Below, in pieces: positions 18,991 to 26,368 of a stretch of 26,368 bases of DNA. Numbering within the stretch: position 1 is the first letter of the stretch; every line of letters begins with the position of its first letter. The stretch spans positions 1-26,368 of the forward strand of contig JAUCBJ010003961.1 in the NCBI GenBank assembly GCA_032718475.1. Reading direction: 5' to 3'. The position numbers were made by a program, and so were the translations under genes. Under the pieces are notes generated by a model that had not been told where the DNA came from, made no database searches, and saw only the letters and a program-made list of their open reading frames with translations. Origin of the DNA: Nemertoderma westbladi (Eukaryota; Xenacoelomorpha; Nemertodermatida; Nemertodermatidae).

Positions 18991-19506
18991 CTAATTATAT
19001 TTTACATCAAAAACCCTCGCACCAAACAATAATAAATTATTAACCAGTTTGTTGAATATAGGATAATATATATGAAATTTAAATGGAGAACACATTAATG
19101 TACATTTACCAGTGTAGAAGCAGCAAACAACAACAATATTATTTATTCTGACTTTACAGTTATTGAATATTTCGGGCTCGTATGAAATTTCTAGTTTAAC
19201 ATTATCAAATATAACATAAAACCCGATATTGTTTATAAGTAACCTATAAATTACGGTATCGATACTAAAAATATAAGTACACAAATTGATTGATTTAAAA
19301 ATCAAATTAATGTTTGTTTTTTCGAATATATGCTTTTTCACTTTATTAAAATTATATTTTCTACCGAGAATTGTTATTCGTCCATTTGTAAACATTAATA
19401 TGGTTGCACCAAATACCTTATATATAAACTGATTAGGTTTGAGTACAATTTTACCATTCAATTGATTTTTTAATTCTTTTAAATTAAGTCCATAAATGAT
19501 CTGCTT
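18991..19506 (-). CDS. TATA-binding protein-like ORF beside pPolB
   Basis: A 171-codon open frame (stop at 18991-18993) reads as a complete two-repeat TBP core, which is normally about 180 residues. Repeat 1 has LNLKEL, then P-N-Q-F27 and ILMF39TNGRITILG. Repeat 2 has YEPEIF114 and CF130YTGKCTL. The two F-x-x-G-[RK] motifs are 91 residues apart, the spacing in eukaryotic TBP. F27, F39, F114 and F130 align with the four phenylalanines that kink DNA in known TBPs. TBP binds promoter DNA as a saddle and recruits transcription factors. The ORF follows the polymerase ORF by 13 nt on the same strand, so they were probably co-transcribed or are remnants of one element. There is no in-frame ATG (the first candidate is TTG at 19461) and a TGA at 19507-19509 closes the frame, suggesting 5' decay, splicing or a frameshift. 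Composition is very AT-rich. Confidence 0.72.
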   Translation of the reverse strand, partial: KQIIYGLNLKELKNQLNGKIVLKPNQFIYKVFGATILMFTNGRITILGRKYNFNKVKKHIFEKTNINLIFKSINLCTYIFSIDTVIYRLLINNIGFYVIFDNVKLEISYEPEIFNNCKVRINNIVVVCCFYTGKCTLMCSPFKFHIYYPIFNKLVNNLLLFGARVFDVKYN

Positions 19507-19519
19507 TCAACTTATATTT

Positions 19520-20140
19520 TTATTTACTATTTGATAATTCATCATCAACACCATCGTCTTTTGGTTCTTCATAAATTGGTATATTTGATATTTTTATAGG
19601 TTTTTTGAGGTTTGTTTTATAGTGCCCCCAAGGAAGTGATTGATTTTTATTAACCCAATAAAGTTTATCATCAAAGCTACTGAGTGCAAATTTATTTTGC
19701 TTTAAGGTATAAATACGATGTAATTTAGATTGAAATCTGTGTATGTTTTTTTTTATTTCTTCATTTGAGTTATATGCTTTTAAATATTCTTCATGTGTAA
19801 TATTCGTTTCCACAACAGCTCTTGTAATACCTTTTGCTCTACGAATATTTTTGTTATTCCATTCCAAAATTGAATATAATTTTGGTCTTAAAAATACTGC
19901 TTGTTTAATTTCACGTGAAGCTAGTTCATCTTTACAGTAATAAAGTCTCGATTTATTTTTATCACTGTAGAGAGGGTGATCCTTAGGGTAATTGGATGTA
20001 TGTAAAATATTATTTTTAATTAATGCTTTTAAAAAATTATTCTGCGATGTATTATAGTAACATCCTATTAAAGAGTCTGTATCTGATGCAGCAATTTCAA
20101 TACGTGTTGCGATATATGGCGCTGTGTACAGAACAACCCG
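19520..20140 (-). pseudogene. Polinton/adintovirus-type pPolB, C-terminal fragment
   Basis: A 206-codon open frame corresponds to the palm and thumb end of a protein-primed family B DNA polymerase (the organellar and viral type), which copies the element's own linear DNA. Motif C, S-DTDS-L, is at 20072-20083 (codons 20-23). It is followed by TSNYPKDHPLYS (about codons 43-54), LRPKLYSI (codons 84-91), RAKGI, the H-x-x-YT-x-x-QNK-x-ALS-x-x-DDK block ending near codon 159, and SLPWGHY. This order is characteristic of Polinton/Maverick and adintovirus enzymes. Motifs A and B and the exonuclease and N-terminal parts are absent: a TAA at 20141-20143 closes the frame and sequence upstream has many stops. 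With no ATG and about 80 percent of the expected length missing, it is a truncated copy. The catalytic aspartates of motif C remain, so decay is not extreme. Confidence 0.88.
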
Positions 20141-21662
20141 TTATACAGTATAAAATAAGTTAGATAAGTGCGTATTGATATGCAACCGTAATAATTAGAT
20201 AGGGTAAATAAAAAATACACAAGTTCATTTTATATTCAGTCGATTTTATACAGTATGTAGCCCTATTTACGTCATTTTATAATAAAACCCTGATATATTC
20301 ATTTTCGGTGGCAAAATTCTTTAAAACAAAATATGAATTTTGCCGTTTTTCAATATCTATCGAATCTAATACATTTGTGCTAATTTTATTTACATATCCC
20401 TATAAATCGATGTTTGTGCTAAAATAACGCCTAAATTGTGCTTTTAATAATCGCCAAATTAAGTTGAGGCGATTACGTGCATTAATGATCCCAAATTGAG
20501 TTCTGCCCACTGGTTGGTCGAAAATCCAGCTGAGACAACCCCTGGATGTCGCCTGATTATGTGAGCAAATTTAGACTTTGCATCATTCCTACAGTTTAGC
20601 AGTAGCCATCTTTATTCTTAGTTTTTTGCACTTCCGTTGGTTGTAAATGTTGCTGCTTTCTTCATACATTTGTGACTTTTGAACATGATTACTGCTTAGT
20701 CTGACTGTTGATTATATATTTCTGATTGCAAATATAATTGCCGCAATGTAGTGAACCAAAATCAACGTTTGTTTCCTTCGACTGTCTGACTGTCTCATTG
20801 GTTTTTACTATGTTTGCGCCGTTATGGAACTGCCCTCTTTAACATGTTGGGCTAGGGTAGGCGCCGCGGGCTCTCTGTTTGGAAGCGACGGGAGAAATTG
20901 GAGGATCCAATGCACGGCACTACCGGCTGCCGGCGGGGCTGGTGGCTGCGGTTGGCTGAATTAAGTTTAGGACCGAGGGCCGGTCGCCATTAAGGCTGTA
21001 AGGGGCAAGGCGACCTAGATCTTGTCTCTCAGATTTGCTATTAGGCTAGCTAGGTTTAGGTAGAAAGATCACATTGATCTGGGGTGACCTTAGCCGTTTA
21101 CGCTAATGCTAATGCTAATGCTATGCTAATAACGCGATTTATGTGTAATGTTTTAGATAGGCGCTATATACCTTGATTGTTTCTGTTTTCTATTTATGCT
21201 TGTTAAATTACTGTTAGCTCAAATAATACGATATTTAGGCTGTCTTTAGTGTAGCCCAGTAACGTAACTAATTAGCGTTACAAATTCTGGAATACCTAAT
21301 AATTAGTTCGCAACCCCGTACATTTGAGTAAATGTAGTTTATGTATGATAGTATTTAGAATAAAATAAGGACTTCGTACGCTGCATAGCGGAGAATAGTT
21401 TTAGTTATTTACACTTAGGAAATACAGAAATATCTTTGGACAAATTTACACTAGGTGGTTATCTAAAAAATAGCGGGTTTGCAAGTCTACAGTAGTCGCA
21501 AGCGTAGCGAGCAGTAATATAGCTGATTACAGTCAGCGCTAAGGGTACCAGGGTTTAGGTAAATAATTTCCCCCTTTTTGCATTATTAAATATTCTCACA
21601 TTCAACATTTGTCCGCCTGACGAACTGCTTTATTTCTCTGTGAAGGGTGAACAATTGGAGTG
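20141..21662. other. Unannotated region with a GC-rich patch
   Basis: No gene is recognised. The polymerase homology ends abruptly near 20140. A GC-rich patch at 20860-21010 (GGCGCCGCGGG, CCGGCTGCCGGC) stands out from AT-rich surroundings. A GCTAAT hexamer run is at 21102-21130. Frequent TAG and TTTAG strings occur, but no RNA gene or element end is identifiable. Confidence 0.4.
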
Positions 21663-22124
21663 TTAACTACGGTGGCTGAAAGCGGCCAAAATAATTCACT
21701 ACTTTTTTAATTTTTAATTTGATCAACATTTTTTTCTTGAATTTCAACCCGGGTTGAAATTAATATCAACCCGGGTTGAAATTAATTTCAACCCGGGTTG
21801 ATATTAATTTCAACCCGGGTTGATATTAATTTCAACCCGGGTTGATATTAATTTCAACCCGGGTTGATATTAATTTCAACCCGGGTTGATATTAATTTCA
21901 ACCCGGGTTGATATTAATTTCAACCCGGGTTGATATTAATTTCAACCCGGGTTGATATTAATTTCAACCCGGGTTGATATTAATTTCAACCCGGGTTGAT
22001 ATTAATTTCAACCCGGGTTGATATTAATTTCAACCCGGGTTGAAATTCAAGAAAAAAATGTTGATCAAATTAAAAATTAAAAAAGTAGTGAATTATTTTG
22101 GCCGCTTTCAGCCACCGTAGTTAA
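21663..22124. mobile_element. TTAA-flanked foldback element with CCCGGG repeat core
   Basis: TTAA (21663-21666), then CTACGGTGGCTGAAAGCGGCC, and the exact reverse complement ending at 22120 followed by TTAA (22121-22124). Arms of about 80 bp flank fourteen CAACCCGGGTTG palindromes spaced exactly 22 bp apart (CCCGGG at 21748 to 22034). The linkers are asymmetric: the first is TTGAAATTAATATCAA, the second the symmetric TTGAAATTAATTTCAA, and the rest TTGATATTAATTTCAA, so the orientation switches in linker 2. The whole 462 bp is close to one palindrome. There is no coding capacity. TTAA target duplication is the habit of piggyBac-type transposases, so mobilisation in trans is an inference. Confidence 0.85.
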
Positions 22125-23702
22125 CCCTATTAAACCCGGGGGGGGGGGGGGGGTCAATATGACCCCGCCCCCCCGTGGTTTTTTTATTATAATTCTGAAA
22201 CAAACGCAGTTGGGAATCTGAAATTTTATGACTTTTCCTAAAAATCTATTGTCTTCATGGTAGTGAAAACCGTTTTCAAAAATATTGGGTACTTTTCGAG
22301 TTATAGCACCATTTTTTAACCCTACTTTTGGCACTTTTTTTGAGACGTTTTTTGAAAATTACATTTCATTAAATATGAATTGTAACATCTCTATTGTTGA
22401 TTTACACCGGTTTTTTGGTGTTAGAAATTGGATGGAATTCATATAAATTGATTTAGAAATTTCAAACTTGTTTTTTTCGATGGGTGCCAAATTTTGGTGC
22501 CAGCACCAAATTTTGAAATAAGTCAATTTTGTAAATTGATTGTTTGAAACTTGTTTTTTACGCAATTGGGGTTTTTTGGGGTTCTGGATTCGATGAAATA
22601 TATACGAGTTTCACCAAGCGTATCAAACTTGTATTTTTCGGTGCTGTGTGCAAATTTTGGTGCTAGCACTAAATTTTGAAAATCCATTCAATATATAAAA
22701 TTGCTTGTGACAATTTATTTCTTGCGTTTTAGATGTTTATGGCTGTTCTGAATTCAATGGAAAATATAATTATCGAACTAGACATCTCAAACTTGTATTT
22801 TTCGGATGTGGGTGCAAAATGTGGTGCTAGCACCAAATTTTGAAAACCATCAAATATATCAATTGATTGTGTCACCTTGTTTCTTGCGTTATACGGGTTT
22901 GTGATGGTTCTGAATTCAATGGAATCAGTAAAAATTTCATAAGAGTTCTCAAACTTGTATTTTTCGCCGGTGGGTGAAAATTGTTGTGCCAGCACCAAAT
23001 TTTGGAAAATATGCAAATTGATAAGTAGATAGTAACACCTTGTTTCTTGCGTTATACGGGTTTATGAGGGTCCTGAATCCGATGGAATCAATAAAAACAG
23101 CACTGGACATCGCAAACTTGTACTTTTTGGTGATGGGTACGAAATTTGGTGCTAGCACCAAAATTTGCCAAATTACGCCGAAAAATACAAGTAGCAATGA
23201 TCTGGCATATTAGAAATGTATTACATTAGAATCAGCGCCCTCGAAAACCTGAAAATGTAAATTTATAGCATCGTATAAGTGAATTAAAAATTTTGAGTTC
23301 TAACTGAAAAGTGCTGGTTACTTGTTTTTTTCATTTTTTTCCTACGCAGAGAGGACTAAACAGCCATTTATAGTAATCATATCATTTTTAAATATTTTTC
23401 CAATGTATTATGCACCCCAAAAAACCTGTATTGAAAAATAAATAGCCGAAAATGTAACTTTCAAATTTTGTGAAAATTGTGCACTACTTGTAATTTTGGT
23501 GCTGCAATATAACCACCCCAGTACATTTTTTCGAAAATTTTTTTTTTCGGTCGGATCCAGACAAGTGATACCTACGTACAAACAAAAACTCAGACGTTTT
23601 CGTAAATATTTGTAGATTTTAGAGGGGGGGTCAATATGACCCCCCCCCCCCCCCCCCCCGGTATTTGTACAACATTTTATAGCCCGGTACTAATAGGGTT
23701 AA
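22121..23702. mobile_element. PiggyBac-like non-autonomous element
   Basis: TTAA (22121-22124) followed by CCCTATTA, and TAATAGGG (23691-23698) followed by TTAA (23699-23702), giving a 1,574-bp element with TTAA target duplication and CCC-starting terminal repeats, as in the piggyBac superfamily. Both ends also carry GGGGTCAATATGACCCC inside long G and C runs (22138-22175 and 23622-23659). The left terminal repeat lacks about 28 bp present on the right between TAATA and CCGG. No transposase reading frame exists, so it is a MITE-like passenger. It shares its left TTAA with the neighbouring foldback element. Confidence 0.82.
22395..23175. repeat. 162-bp tandem repeat inside the piggyBac-like element
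   Basis: Five diverged copies, marked by CAAACTTGT at 22463, 22624, 22788, 22950 and 23113 (steps of 161-164 bp). Each is followed about 30 bp later by AAATTTTGGTGCTAGCACCA or a variant; TGGTGCTAGCACCA is a 14-bp palindrome. Between copies the sequence reads GTTATACGGGTTTGTGATGG and GAATTCAATGGAA variants. The short - strand ORFs here are by-products of the repeat. Confidence 0.85.
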
Positions 23703-24682
23703 GTCACCAACACTCGTATTAAGTAGCTTGGGAAGCCAAATCAGATTTGTTGTTTTGGTTGTTTCTGTTTCGGCTTGTGTTTAGGGCAATTAGCTTGGTA
23801 TGTTATAGTTTGATTAACCTCATTGTTTCATTCGAAAATACGAACATATCAAAAGGAAGAATCCCCTTTGAGATTTCTTTAACAGTAAACGGCTTTTATT
23901 TTTTTTGTTCACTATTCATAGAGAATACAGTAATTCGTTAGGCTCTTAGGGTAAATTGTAAAATTAGTAAATTCAAAATTAGTAGCTAGGTTTGTGAGAA
24001 TTCAGTTTCGGCCAAAATTATTTATATAATAAAATTTAGGGTTTTAGTACCGGTATGTTGGATAACCGCTTAATTATTTTATACCATCTGGAGATACATG
24101 GCGAGATGGAACTTCTGATGCTGGGGTTTGTGTGGGTCTACGGGTTTGGTTCGCAATCAGCAACGAATCTGAAGCCTAGGACGCGGACGTGGAATCTCAC
24201 AGCGAACAGGGTTAGTTGTTCTGTTGGTACCAGTGTGTTTGTGGAAGCAGTAAAAAATTACCGGTTGTTTGACTGCGAAACTGAACTCAGTTTATTAGTT
24301 AGGTTAGTTAGGTTTAGCCGGCCATGGTGTTTTGGATCGCTCAGTTGGAGAGAGAGAGAGTGTCGCAACCTGAAGGTGTAGCCACGCGCTAGTGGATATA
24401 TATAATATTTAAAAATAAAATTACGTTGATTTTGAGCTATATATAAAATTAGAAATATTTTGGGTGACAAATTTATTTTTTTGAATTTTTGAATTAGAAT
24501 CAAATTATTTTCGTGTCATACCGGTCTTTAAATGCTGTATAATAGCTATAGAGCTACATTTTGTTTAAATATTATACCGGTATTTACCATAATTATATAC
24601 AATTAAATTCATAATATTTTTTATTGTGAATTAACTAATTTAATATTTGATATTTTGAGACAAAATAAATTATTTTGACAAA
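23703..24682. other. Unannotated region upstream of the 3' ORF
   Basis: No convincing gene. It contains a short GA run at 24349-24360, TTAGTTAGG repeats near 24295-24315 and TACCGGTA-type strings near 24048, 24520 and 24576. If the downstream ORF belongs to an LTR retroelement, the LTR and primer-binding site should lie here, but I could not identify either without the second LTR copy. Confidence 0.35.
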
Positions 24683-24710
24683 TAATTTAATCGAAATTTC
24701 GATTAAATTA
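24683..24710. repeat. 28-bp perfect AT-rich palindrome
   Basis: The half-site TAATTTAATCGAAA is followed by its exact reverse complement with no spacer, centred between 24696 and 24697. A second small stem, ATCTCG-AAATTTTG-CGAGAT, lies at 24717-24736. Both sit in the AT-rich leader less than 100 bp before the ATG at 24777, so a regulatory or structural role is possible. Confidence 0.9.
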
Positions 24711-24776
24711 ATATATATCTCGAAATTTTGCGAGATTTTAGCCGAAAGGCAAATAACTATATATATACTTTAAACA

Positions 24777-26368
24777 ATGAGTGTCTCAGAGAAGGAGGCA
24801 CTAGAGGACAGCTATGAGACGGCGGCTGGACCGCCGACTGACGATAGTGTCAATATAACTGTTGACGACAATGCCGACTATGACGACGCAGCGAGTGACG
24901 CTGATGTAAGTGAACAGGAGGACGAGATTGTAACCAGTGAAAAAGACCAAGGTGAGGTAATATTATTAGGGTCCCCTACCACTACTGTAAGGAAGGATTG
25001 TACAGCAGCCCGGCCAGAGGTGAGTGATAGGGAAGGAAGTATAGCAGAAGCGAGAGCCCGAAGCCCGGTTTCCAGACCTGTGGGTATGGTAAGTGCCATG
25101 GCCCCAGCGGCTGTAAGGAGTACCCGTAGTTCCCGAAATAATCCCTCAAGTCCACCGAGTGTAAGTCAGGTAAGCGAGAGAGAGGTAGACATCGCGATAA
25201 AGAAGACACTTCGCGCGCATGCCGGACATATAACCCGGACGACGGACAAGGTAAGGAAGATGCTAGCCGACTCTGGTAACATCGGAAGGGAAGGGTTAGT
25301 AGAACTTAGAAGGGGATATAACTCAGCGTTATTTAGGCAGACGGAGGAGCTTGCAGTCCTAGTGAAGAGAGCAGTGGAGTCCCAGTCGAGCGACGTGGCG
25401 ACGAGGGTTTACGACAGGGCTTTGGCGGCCTTGTTAGAGCACCGCGCATTATCAGAGCGATTCCTACGAGTTAGGACAGAGAACTGGTTGCTATGGGCAT
25501 CACAAGCGCAGGCGACTCAGGTAAGTGATGCAGAGTCGAGGAACTTAGTGGAGCAGGAAGAGATCCAAGACAAAGAAGAGAGAAGGTATCAGAGGGAAGT
25601 TACCAGCTGGCTGATGCAGAGTGGAGTGGTGGTACCGGGCCAGGTGCTACCGACGACGGAGAACATCCAACAGAGGACGTTAACTCCACCCGACGACGCA
25701 TCTAGAGACAGCGGCGATTCTCAGGTTAGTCACGCGCGAGGGAAGGTTATATGCGCTAGATCCCTTGTTTCTCACAACTCGGCGGAGGAGAGAAGACGCC
25801 GACTAGACGAACAACAGGCAGAGGTCTTGCGTGCATCGGAAGCACGGAAGGAAGCCGAGCGAGATCGGGAGCGCACCCGGAAGTTAGACGCGAAGCTGCG
25901 AGAGTTGGAAGACATAAGTAAGCGTGAGCAAGCCGAACGCGAACAGGATGAACGAGAACTCCAACTCGAGCGTGAACGCGAAGAGAAGGAACTCCAACTC
26001 GAGCACGAACGTGAACGAAAGGAACGCGAACAGAAGGAGCGCGAACTCCAGCTCGAACGCGAACGGGAAGCCAAGGAACGCGAACAAAGGAGACGCGAAC
26101 TTCAACTCGAACGCGAGCGCAAGGAGCGCGAACTCGAGCGCGAGAGGGAACGACGCGCATTGTACGAAGAGAAAGCGCGACTGGAAGAAGAGAGCGCAGC
26201 GAGACTCGCAAGGGAAGAAGAACAACGCAAACTGGCGCAATTGGAAAGTGCGAGACTAATCTTAGAAAGCGAAGAACGAACAAGGAAGGCGAATGAAATT
26301 GCCGAAAGGGGGATGCGAATGATTGAAGAATGTGGGGCGAGTGTAGGTACCGAGTTGCGAGACCTGTT
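24777..26368 (+). CDS. Long partial ORF, probable retroelement gag-like coiled-coil protein
   Basis: Open for 530 codons from ATG 24777 and runs off the window, so the C terminus is missing. An in-frame TAA at 24771-24773 fixes the start. Residues 1-65 are strongly acidic. Residues 65-135 are Ser/Pro/Arg-rich and look disordered. Residues 137-245 look helical, beginning DIAIKKTLRAHAGHITRT and including ALLEHRALSERF. From about 336 to 515 there is a long charged coiled coil of RERE/ELQLERE type, with ELQLE blocks spaced 33, 54 and 54 nt apart. The R-x-H-x-G-H-I-T-R-T helical region resembles the N-terminal gag part of invertebrate BEL/Pao-type LTR retroelements, but this is from memory of the family and is weak. 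The ORF is GC-richer than its AT-rich leader. It could instead be an unknown host coiled-coil protein. No nucleic-acid-binding knuckle or protease is seen in the visible part. Confidence 0.7.
   Translation, partial: MSVSEKEALEDSYETAAGPPTDDSVNITVDDNADYDDAASDADVSEQEDEIVTSEKDQGEVILLGSPTTTVRKDCTAARPEVSDREGSIAEARARSPVSRPVGMVSAMAPAAVRSTRSSRNNPSSPPSVSQVSEREVDIAIKKTLRAHAGHITRTTDKVRKMLADSGNIGREGLVELRRGYNSALFRQTEELAVLVKRAVESQSSDVATRVYDRALAALLEHRALSERFLRVRTENWLLWASQAQATQVSDAESRNLVEQEEIQDKEERRYQREVTSWLMQSGVVVPGQVLPTTENIQQRTLTPPDDASRDSGDSQVSHARGKVICARSLVSHNSAEERRRRLDEQQAEVLRASEARKEAERDRERTRKLDAKLRELEDISKREQAEREQDERELQLEREREEKELQLEHERERKEREQKERELQLEREREAKEREQRRRELQLERERKERELERERERRALYEEKARLEEESAARLAREEEQRKLAQLESARLILESEERTRKANEIAERGMRMIEECGASVGTELRDL

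Noticed and set aside
19743-19940. 65-codon + ORF
   Set aside because: Antisense shadow of the polymerase fragment.
20860-21010. Possible RNA gene or SINE in the GC-rich patch
   Set aside because: I found no A/B box pair, cloverleaf or poly-A tail that would support it.
22077-23197. Four short - strand ORFs inside the piggyBac-like element
   Set aside because: They translate the 162-bp repeat and terminal sequence, with no transposase features.
24055-24503. Short ORFs 24055-24381 (+) and 24258-24503 (-)
   Set aside because: No recognisable domain and overlapping each other in a non-coding leader.
24878-26283. - strand and alternate-frame ORFs over the 3' ORF (including 25756-26283)
   Set aside because: Arg/Ser- or Leu/Val-rich shadows of the charged coiled-coil frame on the + strand.

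Overview
The window looks like intergenic, repeat-dense nuclear DNA from an animal, most likely a marine invertebrate. The reasons are the eukaryotic-style gene (ATG in a good initiation context, AATAAA downstream, no ribosome binding sites), large satellite arrays, TTAA-flanked DNA transposon remnants, a Polinton/Maverick-type DNA polymerase fragment and a probable retroelement gag-like ORF. The species cannot be resolved from this sequence alone. Only one ordinary host gene is visible.

Layout. Positions 286-1555 are a 15-bp satellite with TCGCGA in most units. Positions 1815-2475 hold old, diverged GACA-rich repeats with one inverted copy. Positions 2932-4251 (+) are a single-exon 12-TM major facilitator transporter most like SLC18B1. 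Positions 4586-5602 hold short repeats and two long hairpins. Positions 5975-7020 are a 32/33-bp minisatellite with a 327-bp higher-order duplication. Positions 7654-7717 are a 31-bp palindrome beside poly-C. Positions 7861-18233 are a 71-bp tandem array of 146 units with no length change, closed on the right by two inverted units and bracketed by direct repeats around poly-C. It looks like a very asymmetric foldback element.

Positions 18991-20140 (-) are an AT-rich remnant of two genes: the C-terminal part of a protein-primed family B DNA polymerase of Polinton/adintovirus type, followed 13 nt later by an ORF that reads as a complete TATA-binding protein core, with both repeats, a 91-residue repeat spacing and all four DNA-kinking phenylalanine positions. 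Positions 21663-23702 hold two abutting TTAA-flanked elements that share the middle TTAA: a 454-bp foldback element filled with CCCGGG-centred 22-bp repeats, and a 1,574-bp piggyBac-like non-autonomous element with an internal 162-bp repeat. From 24777 to the window end an unbroken + strand ORF of at least 530 codons runs off the edge. It has an acidic N terminus, a helical middle and a long charged coiled coil, and is probably the gag-like protein of a retroelement.

The genes do not form an operon or pathway. The recurring theme is inverted, palindromic and tandem DNA: at least six separate foldback or palindromic structures at scales from 28 bp to more than 10 kb. The TBP-like/pPolB pair and the 71-bp foldback array are the parts most worth following up.
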